A stretch of 34,203 bases of DNA, taken from the IMG/VR virus record IMGVR_UViG_3300009091_000037, positions 1-34,203 of that record. The stretch is one strand, 5' to 3'. Positions within the stretch are counted from its first letter, which is position 1. Each line of letters starts with the position of its first letter. This DNA is from a virus. Positions 15,107 to 24,956 of this stretch are shown here, piece by piece. The translations under genes were made by a program, and so were the position numbers. The notes under the pieces are model-generated. The model was not told the DNA's origin. It was given only the letters and a program-made list of their open reading frames with translations, and did not search any database.

Positions 15107-17884
15107 GTGTCGGAATATAAGTATTTCTTTGAAAAGGTCGGGATAAAAACACACAAAAATCCTATTGTTGAACAAAATGGATCTGCTTTATTGTGTACTA
15201 ATTTTGACTTAATCAGAGATAATATTTACAAAAAATCTCGTGGTAGGATCGCTTACGGTAGCGGACTTCCTGAAGATTGTACTTTTTTACAATTGCTTCA
15301 ATATCAATCTCGGTTATTTGTTCATCTATCGAAAGACACTGCATTTAATATTTATTATGACAGTGACGGGGTCGGAACGTTTACAAAAAAAGTAGATAAC
15401 AATGCGAATGATTTATTTTATGCCCCTACAAATTGGAAAATAAAATCAATTGAAGAGAATGGAAATCTATATATCACCTCTTCAATTGGAATACAAAAAC
15501 TAGACTCATTGTCTGGTACTTTCAAAAAAGCAGGGACAAAAAAATGCTTAGGCTCTGATTTAAGAATTATTGACATCACTGGAAACTGGTTGCCAACAGC
15601 CAACGCAGTATCCTATAGAACGTTGTCGTATTATAAAGATGCGAATAACAATCAAATTATTGGGTCCCCATCGGATCGTCAAGATATATCGAACGCATCA
15701 GGTGCAGATAGATCCGTGGAACTTAAAATATTTTTATCGGACGACATTACAGTTAATCACACGATTGAAATATATCGATCAAGTGCCATTACTTCATCGT
15801 CTGTCCCACCTGAAGATTTTCAACAAGTATATGAAGCGAATCCAACCAGTGCAGAAGTCGCCCAGGGATATATGATTGTAAATGATATTGTCCCTGAAAC
15901 ATTTAGAGGGAAAGCACTCTACACAAACCCAACTCAAGAGGGAATTCAAAAATCAAAAGACCTACCACCATTAGCCCAATCCATTACTAAATTTAGAACT
16001 AGAACTTTTTATGGAAATATAAAAACAACTCAAGAGTTGAACACAACATTAATCAGCGCATCTAAATTAATCCCAGGATCGAGTACATTAACTATTGCAA
16101 ATGGAACGGAATCGCTAATAATTGGGTGCGTTACTGAAATATCAGACAAAACACTTAATGCTGTTGCGAATAATGGTGGAGTATGCGAACTCACAACGTC
16201 CATTAATCATGGCTATTCAACTGGAATGTTTTTACGTCTCGTAGATATCGTCGGAGCCGGTGGGTTCGATACAAATGCCACCGGAGTTTGGAAAATAACC
16301 GTAACGGCTTTAAATAAGTTTACGATAACATTGGCTTGGAACGCAGGCTATACATGCACGTCCGGTACTTCTATTTTACATGAAGACATTGATACGTCGC
16401 CAAGGTTTATTCAATATACAAGTGGAACGTCAAGTCAGAATATTGACAAGACGGCGCGAAGTATTGTGAAAGCATTACAGCTTAGTAGTGGAAATACAAA
16501 GTGGGATGCATATTATACCAGTGGATACGCTGATTTACCTGGAAAGTTTTTAATTAGAAATAAAATAGTCGGAGATGCTTTATTTTATTTAACGACAAGT
16601 GACGATGTGACAAAAACCTGCTTCAGTCCACAAATCCCAACTTCGGGGACCAATTATAAATCAACCAACAATGAATTCAAAAATGGTATATTATATTCAG
16701 AAGACAATCAACCAGAAGCGGTTCCGAGTTTAAATATTTTATATGTTGGTTCATCAAACGACGATATCATTGATATTGTAGGACTTCGAGACGCATTATA
16801 TATTATTAAAAAGAATAATGGAATATGGAGACTCACAGGGGATACTCCCAGCTCTTTTCTGTGTACAGAAGTGGATGGAACGGTAGAATGTTTGCAGCCA
16901 TTTTCTATTGCAAAAGGTGAGAATTCTATTTTCATGATGAGCTGTAATGGTTATGTAAGAATAGCGGACACAGGCGTTGAGATCATCGGACGAGATATTG
17001 AATTAGATACATATAGAACAATCTATAACTCTGGATATCAAGAGGCTGGCTATGGATGGGTTTATGAAACAGAGAAATCATATTTTATTTCCACATTTTT
17101 AAATCAATCATCAACTCAGGTTGATATTACTCGAGTTTATAATACAACAACAAACGGATGGACCACACGTGGTTACGGTATGTATACAAACGGTCCAAGC
17201 ATTAAAATGGGACTTGTTGTTGATAACTTGATGTATATGGCACCCATGACAGGAAATCAAATTTTAAAAGAAAGAAAATCTTATAATGCGAATGATTTTT
17301 ATGAGCCTGATATTTCGGTTAACATTGACAGTATTACTGGAAACTTGGTTCATTTGATAGATCCAATCGTTATTCCAACAGAATGTATATTGGTTCAAGG
17401 TGATAATACTTTTACGATTCAATCGATCAATTCAACAGGTACTGTGTTAACATTTTTATCAACAGACTCCATAGTATTGGGAGCTGCGACGATTAAGCAA
17501 GGCGTGGATAGTGACATAACGTTTAATCCTGTTCATTGTTCTATTCCAGACTGGGAGAAGGTTTTTCAGCGTTTATTAATCTTTTTTGATAACAATGAAA
17601 CGAATATATCCAATATTCATATCTATACATCAACAAATTCCGAACTGGATGAAATTGAAACACAGTGGAACCCAAACTATTCCAACCCATTCGGAGCGCT
17701 TCCTTGGGGCGAATTATGGGGAGAAAAAACAATCACTGATTTTATGAACATGCTCATTCCAGACAAACATTCCTTAGCAAACTTTTTAAAAATACGATTA
17801 CGCCATTGCAGGGCCGGTGAAAACATGGCTTTGACAGGCTTGTCATTTATTTTTGAACAAACAGATAATCGTGGAGGGAATTAG
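15107..17884 (+). CDS. tail nozzle protein (P22 gp10 / T7 gp12-type)
   Basis: A 925-residue, strand-rich protein starting at GTG 15107, directly after the adaptor stop, with GAGGT upstream. Size, position and the propeller-like repeats (INDIVGLRDALYIIKKNNGIW, ENSIFMMSCNGYVRIADTGVEIIG at about 550-640) fit the hub/nozzle that closes the short tail. The C-terminal region (about 760-925) looks like a separate beta domain. The stop is immediately followed by the next ATG. Confidence 0.75.
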   Translation: MSEYKYFFEKVGIKTHKNPIVEQNGSALLCTNFDLIRDNIYKKSRGRIAYGSGLPEDCTFLQLLQYQSRLFVHLSKDTAFNIYYDSDGVGTFTKKVDNNANDLFYAPTNWKIKSIEENGNLYITSSIGIQKLDSLSGTFKKAGTKKCLGSDLRIIDITGNWLPTANAVSYRTLSYYKDANNNQIIGSPSDRQDISNASGADRSVELKIFLSDDITVNHTIEIYRSSAITSSSVPPEDFQQVYEANPTSAEVAQGYMIVNDIVPETFRGKALYTNPTQEGIQKSKDLPPLAQSITKFRTRTFYGNIKTTQELNTTLISASKLIPGSSTLTIANGTESLIIGCVTEISDKTLNAVANNGGVCELTTSINHGYSTGMFLRLVDIVGAGGFDTNATGVWKITVTALNKFTITLAWNAGYTCTSGTSILHEDIDTSPRFIQYTSGTSSQNIDKTARSIVKALQLSSGNTKWDAYYTSGYADLPGKFLIRNKIVGDALFYLTTSDDVTKTCFSPQIPTSGTNYKSTNNEFKNGILYSEDNQPEAVPSLNILYVGSSNDDIIDIVGLRDALYIIKKNNGIWRLTGDTPSSFLCTEVDGTVECLQPFSIAKGENSIFMMSCNGYVRIADTGVEIIGRDIELDTYRTIYNSGYQEAGYGWVYETEKSYFISTFLNQSSTQVDITRVYNTTTNGWTTRGYGMYTNGPSIKMGLVVDNLMYMAPMTGNQILKERKSYNANDFYEPDISVNIDSITGNLVHLIDPIVIPTECILVQGDNTFTIQSINSTGTVLTFLSTDSIVLGAATIKQGVDSDITFNPVHCSIPDWEKVFQRLLIFFDNNETNISNIHIYTSTNSELDEIETQWNPNYSNPFGALPWGELWGEKTITDFMNMLIPDKHSLANFLKIRLRHCRAGENMALTGLSFIFEQTDNRGGN

Positions 17885-18265
17885 ATGAGAATTCCGACGA
17901 TAAAGCGAATTTTAAAAGGCGATATTCCAGACTCCCCAGACTGGTTCGATAAGATTCTATCTACATTGAATCAATTCATGGATGCTGCAATAACATGTTT
18001 TTCTGGTAGAATCACTTTTACTGAAAATATGTTATGTGAAATAAAAGAACTCACTTTCACGCATGGTGTAGAACTTCTTATTTCTCATAAATTAAGTCTT
18101 CTAGGATGTTTAAAGATTATGAGTCCTTATGAAAGTGGTATCCTGACTATAGCAACAGAAGCAATAAGAGTCATTGATAACAATACCATTGGAATGACGT
18201 ATACGTTTACGGGTGGGTCTTCATCAACAAAAGGAAAAATAAAAATCATATTAATAGGAAAATAA
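17885..18265 (+). CDS. small tail-associated protein
   Basis: A 126-residue protein of a type often found just after the nozzle gene in short-tailed phages. A helical N-terminus (RIPTIKRILKGDIPDSPDWFDKILSTLNQFMD) is followed by a beta domain with ELTFTHGVELLISHKL. GGAGGG precedes the ATG. Probably a tail tip or accessory fibre component; the resemblance is by pattern and not by a named family. Confidence 0.6.
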   Translation: MRIPTIKRILKGDIPDSPDWFDKILSTLNQFMDAAITCFSGRITFTENMLCEIKELTFTHGVELLISHKLSLLGCLKIMSPYESGILTIATEAIRVIDNNTIGMTYTFTGGSSSTKGKIKIILIGK

Positions 18266-18267
18266 TT

Positions 18268-19617
18268 ATGGCATATATCAGAAAACAATTTGATCAATCC
18301 GATCCAAATGCTTTGGATAAACAAAACCTACAAGACGAACAGGGGGGGTTTTTTGGAACCGGAATTCAGGAAAACAAAAATCAGTCCAATAATCAAACGA
18401 TAGCTGGGAAACCTAGTGGATGGACTAATTTAAATGCGTATCTGCAAGGAAATCCAAACGCAGGCCAAGAGCTTGGAACTAAAATTCAGAATAAAGCATT
18501 GGGTGATATTCAAACGCAATCAAAAGAATTTAATAAATTAGCAGGATCTTATCAAGCTCCGAAACAAGCACAGGGATTTAATCCAAATCTTTTTAAAAAT
18601 GCTTTAGAAAAAAACGATTATAGTTCATTAACAAATTTAATGAATCAACAATATAATCCAACGGATGTTAATAAAAAATATTCGGATGTTCAAACACAGG
18701 CAAATGCATTAAAAACACAGTTTGAAGGCATTAAACCAGGCGACTATAATTCAATCATGAATTATTACGGAACCCCAGGACAGGGAATGACAAACTATAC
18801 CCCTGGACAAGGACAATTGGACAAATTGTTTTTGCAGCAAAATAAACCATTTATTCAAAATTTTGGAACTCAATCTAAAAATGCTCTCAATCAATATTTA
18901 ACAAAACCCTTGGAGCAACAAAAGGCAGCGGAAACAAAAAAAGAAACAGCCGCTCAACAACAATCTCAACAAGCAGGTCAAGACTGGACAAAAGGAATTA
19001 ATACATGGTTGTCTGGACAAGGTCAAGCTTTACAAACGGAACTTGGAAAGGAAAAAGAGACTGAAACGGCACGCAGTCAACAAAAACCACAAGATCTTAT
19101 TAATCAATATGTGAATCCAACGCAAGCCGCACAAATAAAACAATTCGGTTTAAGTCCTTCTGATTATTTGAGTTATCAAGGATCTACGCCGACATTAGAA
19201 AATGCAGCAAAAGCAATTGGGTTGGATGTTTCAGATTATAATAAATTAAGTGCAATTACTGGACAAGGCGTTTCTATTGGAACGCCAACGGCTTATCAAC
19301 CTGGATATTGGAAATTAAATCAAGATTTATTGGGCACTCAATTAACAGAAAGACAAAAACAAAAAATAGCAAAAGAGGCAGAGGAGAACGCTAAATTAAA
19401 AGAAGCAACAAAAGCGAATTTAATTAAAGGTCCTGATTTAACTCAACCCATTCAGACTAGGCCAATGTTGTCAAATGCTGTCGGGTATGGGACAGAAGAG
19501 AACCAAGTAATACCGAACCTTCCGACCTCTACCGTTCCACAAAAAGAAGATTTAGATTATTTAAACCAATTTTTGGGTGGTAGAAATACTGGAATGTTAA
19601 CTCAGGGATTATATTAA
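18268..19617 (+). CDS. internal/ejection-type virion protein, Gln/Asn-rich
   Basis: A 449-residue hydrophilic protein, very rich in Gln, Asn and Lys with low-complexity runs (AAQQQSQQAGQ, GQGMTNYTPGQG). The composition is typical of ejection proteins carried in the head and pushed into the cell with the DNA. First of five consecutive such genes. The stop lies 14 nt before the next gene. Confidence 0.6.
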   Translation: MAYIRKQFDQSDPNALDKQNLQDEQGGFFGTGIQENKNQSNNQTIAGKPSGWTNLNAYLQGNPNAGQELGTKIQNKALGDIQTQSKEFNKLAGSYQAPKQAQGFNPNLFKNALEKNDYSSLTNLMNQQYNPTDVNKKYSDVQTQANALKTQFEGIKPGDYNSIMNYYGTPGQGMTNYTPGQGQLDKLFLQQNKPFIQNFGTQSKNALNQYLTKPLEQQKAAETKKETAAQQQSQQAGQDWTKGINTWLSGQGQALQTELGKEKETETARSQQKPQDLINQYVNPTQAAQIKQFGLSPSDYLSYQGSTPTLENAAKAIGLDVSDYNKLSAITGQGVSIGTPTAYQPGYWKLNQDLLGTQLTERQKQKIAKEAEENAKLKEATKANLIKGPDLTQPIQTRPMLSNAVGYGTEENQVIPNLPTSTVPQKEDLDYLNQFLGGRNTGMLTQGLY

Positions 19618-19631
19618 ACAGGAGAATTAAT

Positions 19632-20066
19632 GTGTGTAATTTTTGGCCAACAAAAAACTATGTTCAAGAGAGGAGAAGCAAGGCAAGTGACATTTTAAAT
19701 AATTCAAACATAACGGGCGAAACAGTCAAGGAAGCATTAAATGGAATGGCCGGTACTCCATTTAGCGTCGCTTTAGAAAACAACGTAACCAGTCCAATTA
19801 CGTTAATTTCTTATCCGGCAACAGAAAAATTTAGATGGTTATTTTATACAATATCACGTGGAACTATATACACCATTGCTGACATGAAGTGTGTTACTGA
19901 TGGAAATACAGTGGTTGGGGGAATCATGAAAAATACGTCCCCGTCTGGACAAAACGATGGAATTACTATTTCAAAAACAGTTTTAAATGGAAACGTCTTA
20001 ATTCAATATGTATCAACAAATACTGGGATTAATGGAACCTTCAGTTATGGATTTATGAAATTATAG
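19632..20066 (+). CDS. small virion protein with ambiguous start
   Basis: A 144-residue ORF read from GTG 19632, with AGGAG 8 nt upstream. An ATG two bases earlier (19630) opens another frame of only 22 codons (MCVIFGQQKTMF, then stop), and that start is better spaced from the AGGAG. The main frame beyond residue 25 looks real, strand-rich and without Cys (ITLISYPATEKFRWLFYTIS), like a small decoration or fibre protein. The first 20 residues of the main frame are less protein-like, so a frameshift near 19680 is possible. Confidence 0.5.
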   Translation: MCNFWPTKNYVQERRSKASDILNNSNITGETVKEALNGMAGTPFSVALENNVTSPITLISYPATEKFRWLFYTISRGTIYTIADMKCVTDGNTVVGGIMKNTSPSGQNDGITISKTVLNGNVLIQYVSTNTGINGTFSYGFMKL

Positions 20067-20074
20067 GGGGTGTT

Positions 20075-21250
20075 ATGTTTGGAGTCGATGATTTAATTTT
20101 GGCAGGTATAGGAAGTGGACTGGCTAGTGGTGCCTTTGGATTATTGGGACAAAAGTCTGCACAAGATATTGCCGATGAACAATACAATAAAGAAATGGAA
20201 TTAAGAAATAAGGTCACGCAAGAGCTTGGCCAACAATTAACGCCATATGATTTGCCTGGAATTAATTACAATCCATTATTATATCAATCGTCAAATATTC
20301 CAGAGTTGCAACAATATCAATTGCAAAATCTAAATATACCAGAAGAGATGAAAGCCAAACTAGTAGAAGAGGACCCAAAACTTAAACAGGCACAACTTGA
20401 CGCATTAAATAACATCTTACAGCGTAGCCAGGAAGGAATGAGCGCACGAGAAAAGGCAACTTTTGCAAAGAACCGACAACTAGAAGGTGAACAAGCACGT
20501 GGGAGAGAACTAGCGACTCTTCAAAATATGGAAGCTCGCGGAATGGGTGGGTCGGGATTAGAAGCCGTTCAGCGGCAAATGTCGAATCAAGCTATGGCCG
20601 ATCGTCTATCTCAAGAGGGATTGAATCAGGATGCAATGAATGCAGACATCAGAAATCAAGCTTTGCAGAATTTATTATCCGGTACCGGACAAGTTCGATC
20701 TCAAGATTTACAAGCAGGGACCACGAATGCGGACATTATCAATCGCTTTACTCAAATGAATTCTCAAGCAAAAAATCAAGCGATCAATGCCAACATTCAA
20801 GCGCAGAATCAAAGGAATCAAGAGATTGCGAATCAACAAAATCAAAGGAATTTAATGAATTGGCAAAATCAACAGCAAGTAGGGCAATCCAATATCGCTC
20901 AACAAAATCAAGCGCAATTAACGAACCAACAAAATGTCTACAATAAAGCATTGGCTGAACAAGGAAACAAACAAGACATTGCCAAAACAATAGCCGGTGC
21001 AAAATTGGGGGTCATTCCAAGTCAGCAAGCAAAAGCCGCGAGTGATGCAGCGGCAGCCAGAGCACCATGGAATACTTTAGCCACACTTCCAGGAATTGCC
21101 TATGGTGCGTATTCTCAGGGGAAGCAACGCAATGACATTGAAGATATGTATAATAATTTAGCGTTATCCAATTATTTAAGTGGAAATACAAAGAAATTAG
21201 ATCCCTCTCAATTGGGATCAACCAATACTTATGGCGGAATGATCGGATAA
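20075..21250 (+). CDS. internal/ejection-type virion protein with N-terminal membrane segment
   Basis: A 391-residue protein. Residues 3-28 (GVDDLILAGIGSGLASGAFGLLG) are hydrophobic and Gly-rich, like the membrane-seeking segments of ejection proteins. The middle (about 110-310) is a long Gln/Asn-rich coiled region (NANIQAQNQRNQEIANQQNQ). A second Ala/Gly-rich stretch lies at about 330-355. It probably forms part of the trans-envelope DNA channel; inferred from composition and position after the nozzle. Confidence 0.65.
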   Translation: MFGVDDLILAGIGSGLASGAFGLLGQKSAQDIADEQYNKEMELRNKVTQELGQQLTPYDLPGINYNPLLYQSSNIPELQQYQLQNLNIPEEMKAKLVEEDPKLKQAQLDALNNILQRSQEGMSAREKATFAKNRQLEGEQARGRELATLQNMEARGMGGSGLEAVQRQMSNQAMADRLSQEGLNQDAMNADIRNQALQNLLSGTGQVRSQDLQAGTTNADIINRFTQMNSQAKNQAINANIQAQNQRNQEIANQQNQRNLMNWQNQQQVGQSNIAQQNQAQLTNQQNVYNKALAEQGNKQDIAKTIAGAKLGVIPSQQAKAASDAAAARAPWNTLATLPGIAYGAYSQGKQRNDIEDMYNNLALSNYLSGNTKKLDPSQLGSTNTYGGMIG

Positions 21251-21259
21251 GGAGGACAC

Positions 21260-22342
21260 ATGCCAATATCTCAAAATCAAATACCGAATATGTTGGGTAT
21301 TCAAACGGCTGACCCACAACAATCCTATACTACAGCCATGCAAGACTTACAAGAATCTATTGAAAATCAAAAGAGAGCTGAATTATTAAAAAATTACTGG
21401 GATTCTCAGGCTCAATTCCAAAAAGGAATTGCCAATACCGTTCAAACGGCAACCACTCCAACGCCTACCTATTCAGAGATAGCTAGCGGAGTAAAGCCAG
21501 TAAATATGTCTGGAAATATAGGATCTTCATTTGCACCTGATGAAATGCAATCAAGGAATCGCGCTCAACAGATACAAAATGTATTGGCTGCTTATCAGGC
21601 ACCGATTCAACAAAGAGCAATGTTGGCAAAATATCAACAACAACAGCAACAGGATATAAACAAAAAGAATTTAGAATTATTGGGAGAAGAAAAAAAGGCT
21701 GAATTTACTTCTAAATTAAGAAGTCCGCAGCTATTAACTGAAGGAACTTCTGAGCTTAGAAAAGAGATGAATCCAAAAGCAGTGCGAATGAAAGATATTG
21801 AAGCCAACTATGGAAAGATAACCGGATCTGCAAAAATGGATACACCTGCCGGTGATATTAGTATGGTCTATTCTTACATGAAAATGGTTGACCCTGGAAG
21901 TACTGTTCGAGAGGGAGAATTTGCAACAGCACAAAATGCGGCTGGTATACCCGATAGAATTAGAAATATATACAACAAAGCGGCAAGCGGAGAACGGTTA
22001 ACTCCAAGCCAGAGAATTGATTTTGTAAAAGCATCTGGCGACATGTATGAAAAAGAAAAAGACGTGTACATGCAGGAAGTGAAATCATATGAAGACTTGG
22101 CCGGACGACATGGTTATGATCCAAAAGATATTATTTTATTTCGTCCATCTTACGACATAAAAAAAGAAACAGAAGCGGTTGTATCCAGTAACAAAGAAAA
22201 ACGCCCAGTTTCTTTTTGGGATAAAATAAAAGGTGTGAGTACAGCAAATGCAGAACAAATGAAAACAATAAGAATTCCTAAGTCAGATACTCAATCCATT
22301 CGAGATGCAAGACAGGATGGGTTTAATGTTGAGGTGTATTAA
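21260..22342 (+). CDS. internal/ejection-type virion protein with conserved GEF segment
   Basis: A 360-residue protein preceded by AAGGAGG. The N-terminal 150 residues are Gln-rich. Residues about 195-260 hold the conserved core YSYMKMVDPGSTVREGEFA, then ERLTPSQRIDF, seen in many phage ejection and tape-measure-like proteins. The last part has a Lys/Glu-rich segment. Its TAA shares a base with the next ATG (TAATG), so the next gene is coupled. Confidence 0.7.
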   Translation: MPISQNQIPNMLGIQTADPQQSYTTAMQDLQESIENQKRAELLKNYWDSQAQFQKGIANTVQTATTPTPTYSEIASGVKPVNMSGNIGSSFAPDEMQSRNRAQQIQNVLAAYQAPIQQRAMLAKYQQQQQQDINKKNLELLGEEKKAEFTSKLRSPQLLTEGTSELRKEMNPKAVRMKDIEANYGKITGSAKMDTPAGDISMVYSYMKMVDPGSTVREGEFATAQNAAGIPDRIRNIYNKAASGERLTPSQRIDFVKASGDMYEKEKDVYMQEVKSYEDLAGRHGYDPKDIILFRPSYDIKKETEAVVSSNKEKRPVSFWDKIKGVSTANAEQMKTIRIPKSDTQSIRDARQDGFNVEVY

Positions 22343-24081
22343 TGCCAAAATCGTATGAAAAATATTTAATAAATGATTCGACAACTCAAAAATCATATGA
22401 AAAATATTTAAGTCCAGAATTAAGTTCTACTGAAACAGACCTAGATAGAAAAAACTATCAAGCTAAAATTAATCAACCGATTCCACTGGCTCCCATTATG
22501 GAATCCCATCCAGAAATGGCCATGGGATTTGAACCAATAGAGTCAACCCCAAAACAGGAAGTTGAGAAATTAGCCAATGTGGCCAACTTGGCTCCGTTTA
22601 TTGGGGGACCCGTTGAATATGGAAAGGAAAAATTGCTAGGAGAAGAAACGCAACCTGGAAACATTGCACTTGCTCAAGGATTAAGTAGTTTTCCTGCTAT
22701 TCCTGGAATTGCTCGTGGCATTGCACGTGGAATTGGAAAGGCCGGAAGTGGGGCTTATAAAGGGGCTGAAGTTTTGTCGGACTATCTAAAATCATTAGGG
22801 CAAAAAGTACCTGAGAACTTAACCGGAACCATTACGTCGGAAAATCCAAACGCAGCATTGCAAGCTATGAAAACAGAATTGTCGGGAATGAAAGTTACAC
22901 CGGACTTGTTATCAAAAAATGAAGGTTATAGCAAGTTTGGATTAGAACCCATTACTCCGGCGCAATCCATAAAACCGGCGAGTGGACAACCGACCCCTTC
23001 TCAACAAATAGAGTCAATGGCAAAATCATTAGATCCTTCTCTCTATGGAGAACAAGAACGTCAATTTCAAAGTTTAAAAAAAGGAATTGAACCCTATCAG
23101 TCCATGGGAGTTCGAGATCTTGAAACATTCGGAAAAGATATTAAGGGTCAATTACAAAGTGGAATCAAGGGCGAAGGAAAAGCAGGGGAAATTATTGGAG
23201 AATTTAAAAATAAAGCCAGTATGACTCCGATTAATAAATCAGAGTTGCCCGAATTCCCAATACAGTTCAATCCATTTAAACATACTGGAAATGAATCACA
23301 ATTTTCTACACTTCAGAATTTATACAATAATGCAAAAAATCTACGAGACTTGGATGACTTGTCTAGTAACTACTTAAAAGATCAAATTCAAAAAGCAAGA
23401 ATGGAAGGAAACAATAGTTTAGCCAATGATTTTTTAAAAGTAAAAAAAACAATTAATGATTTTATATCAGACAAGGTCCCTTCTGGAAAACCAAAAGAGG
23501 CTTATCAGTTATATGCTCAGACCATGGACTACATGAATGATATTTTAAGTGGGACAGAAGGGGGAGAGTCAGTCAAGGTTGTTAAGAAAATCACGGAAAG
23601 TCAAGAATCTTGGAATGCCTTTAAAAATATTACAAATAAAATGGAAAACCCAGAAGTGCAATCGATTGTAAAAGAACAATACCTGAGCGATATTTTTAAT
23701 TCAAAAAATTGGAGACAATCCTGGGATAAAGTAACAAGAGACAAAAATCAAGCCTATACAGCGATTTTGACACCAGAAGAAATAAATAAAATAAACACAT
23801 ATGCTCAATATTATGATGAAATTCAAAGGACATCGACTAAGACTGTTTTCCCGAGTCGCACACCAGTTGGAAATGCAATGATTGAGTTATTTAAAAATCC
23901 AACAAAAATAGTTGATCTCATAATCGGAAAAGAAGCCCAACAGGCAAAGGTCATTCGACAATATAAAAAGATGAGAAATTTAAAAGAAGTGAATGATCTT
24001 AGTTTCTTCAATAAGCCTTTGTATGGAGTTGGAACGGGACTTAATATTGTGAACTCCAATATTAATAAACAACAACAATAA
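22342..24081 (+). CDS. large internal/ejection-type virion protein
   Basis: A 579-residue protein, the last of the virion operon. The N-terminus carries the direct repeat KSYEKYL twice (residues 3-9 and 17-23). A Gly/Ala-rich segment (about 115-150: FPAIPGIARGIARGIGKAG) could insert into a membrane. The rest is helical and charged, with LDPSLYGEQERQFQSLKKGI and VPSGKPKEAYQLYAQTMDYM. A role in DNA ejection is inferred from position and composition. No lytic transglycosylase motif is visible in this group. Confidence 0.65.
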   Translation: MPKSYEKYLINDSTTQKSYEKYLSPELSSTETDLDRKNYQAKINQPIPLAPIMESHPEMAMGFEPIESTPKQEVEKLANVANLAPFIGGPVEYGKEKLLGEETQPGNIALAQGLSSFPAIPGIARGIARGIGKAGSGAYKGAEVLSDYLKSLGQKVPENLTGTITSENPNAALQAMKTELSGMKVTPDLLSKNEGYSKFGLEPITPAQSIKPASGQPTPSQQIESMAKSLDPSLYGEQERQFQSLKKGIEPYQSMGVRDLETFGKDIKGQLQSGIKGEGKAGEIIGEFKNKASMTPINKSELPEFPIQFNPFKHTGNESQFSTLQNLYNNAKNLRDLDDLSSNYLKDQIQKARMEGNNSLANDFLKVKKTINDFISDKVPSGKPKEAYQLYAQTMDYMNDILSGTEGGESVKVVKKITESQESWNAFKNITNKMENPEVQSIVKEQYLSDIFNSKNWRQSWDKVTRDKNQAYTAILTPEEINKINTYAQYYDEIQRTSTKTVFPSRTPVGNAMIELFKNPTKIVDLIIGKEAQQAKVIRQYKKMRNLKEVNDLSFFNKPLYGVGTGLNIVNSNINKQQQ

Positions 24082-24126
24082 AGAGCGTAAAAATCCTTAA
24101 ATGATTATTTAAAATGAAAGTAGGAA

Positions 24127-24411
24127 TTAATGTTTCGTTTGATTATTGAACTTAATAGAGAAGTCGATTTTTTTAAATGTTTCTTTTACTTCTTTCTCTT
24201 GATTAAATATTTTTAATTTCAAATCAGTGATTTCATCATTCAGATCCTTGATTGATCTAAATAAAATCTCTTCTTTATTCATGCTATATTTTGTTTGTTT
24301 AAAAACATACAGTAACAAAGATAAGCATAATGGGAAAACAAAAGACTCCTTCCATGGAGTCAAAGAAGAAAAAAGAAGTATCAAAAAATATCTCTCAAAT
24401 ATTTTCAACAT
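24127..24411 (-). CDS. possible small membrane/coiled-coil protein
   Basis: A 94-residue ORF from ATG 24411 within a 406-bp stretch between + genes. Residues 1-40 are hydrophobic with two segments; residues 50-85 form a clean coiled coil (LNDEITDLKLKIFNQEKEVKETF). A TTGACT (24446-24441) with a 17-nt gap to TATTTA (24423-24418) would make a nearly leaderless transcript. There is no Shine-Dalgarno. The layout recalls an i-spanin or a superinfection-exclusion protein. Existence as a gene is uncertain. Confidence 0.4.
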   Translation of the reverse strand: MLKIFERYFLILLFSSLTPWKESFVFPLCLSLLLYVFKQTKYSMNKEEILFRSIKDLNDEITDLKLKIFNQEKEVKETFKKIDFSIKFNNQTKH

Positions 24412-24487
24412 AAGCAATAAATAATGTAGAAATTTAAATCAGTCAAGGTTAATATGAAGAGGTGAAATAAATATAGGAGGGATCTTT

Positions 24488-24775
24488 ATGAATCGTTTTC
24501 TTAAATTTGTTATGTTTTTGTTTATTTTCATTGTTGGCTATAGTTTTTTACTTTTTGCCGAAGCAACTAATCCTGGTACTACTCCGCCTATTCAATTTAG
24601 TGCGACTGTTGTAATGATTGGAACGTTTATTCTTTTAGTTGTTGAATTTATACTGGGAGAGACAACTTGGATACCTCAAAATTCTATCCTTGCCGTTGTT
24701 TTTTCATTTATAATCAAAATTGGAAGGATTTTATTTCCCAAAAAGGAAAGTTCTGGAATTTTTGGAAAGAAATAA
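24488..24775 (+). CDS. small membrane protein, holin-like
   Basis: A 95-residue protein with a perfect AGGAGG ribosome-binding site. Three hydrophobic segments (about 4-25, 40-57 and 65-82) are followed by a charged C-terminal tail (PKKESSGIFGKK), a class I holin-like layout. Residues 1-25 could instead be a signal peptide (LLFAEA). It is separate from the lysozyme, which lies on the other strand, so holin function is only a possibility. Its stop is one base from the convergent zinc-finger ORF. Confidence 0.6.
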   Translation: MNRFLKFVMFLFIFIVGYSFLLFAEATNPGTTPPIQFSATVVMIGTFILLVVEFILGETTWIPQNSILAVVFSFIIKIGRILFPKKESSGIFGKK

Positions 24776-24776
24776 T

Positions 24777-24956
24777 CTAATCCTTTTTTCTCTCTCGATA
24801 ACATCCATGACAAACTAAAACCTGTCCAAGTGATTGCGCTCGTTTATATTCCGATAATTTTAAGTTCTCAATAGACAATATTCTCATATGAAAAGATAGG
24901 TATTTAGAATGGTCTTTTTTCTCTCGGATTGCTTTTCTACAAATAAAACAATTCAT
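24777..24956 (-). CDS. zinc-finger-like small protein coupled to terminase
   Basis: A 59-residue ORF, below common length cut-offs. Its ATG overlaps the TGA of the large terminase (ATGA, 24956-24953), a strong sign of translational coupling. Two Cys pairs, C3-x2-C6 and C49-x2-C52, frame a helical Arg/Lys-rich middle, so it likely binds one zinc ion. It could assist packaging or nucleic-acid binding, but no named family is evident. The last gene of the minus-strand late unit. Confidence 0.7.
   Translation of the reverse strand: MNCFICRKAIREKKDHSKYLSFHMRILSIENLKLSEYKRAQSLGQVLVCHGCYRERKKD

Noticed and set aside
24227-24424. Plus-strand ORF in the 24.1-24.5 kb gap
   Set aside because: It is antisense to the better-supported minus-strand coiled-coil ORF and has no ribosome-binding site.
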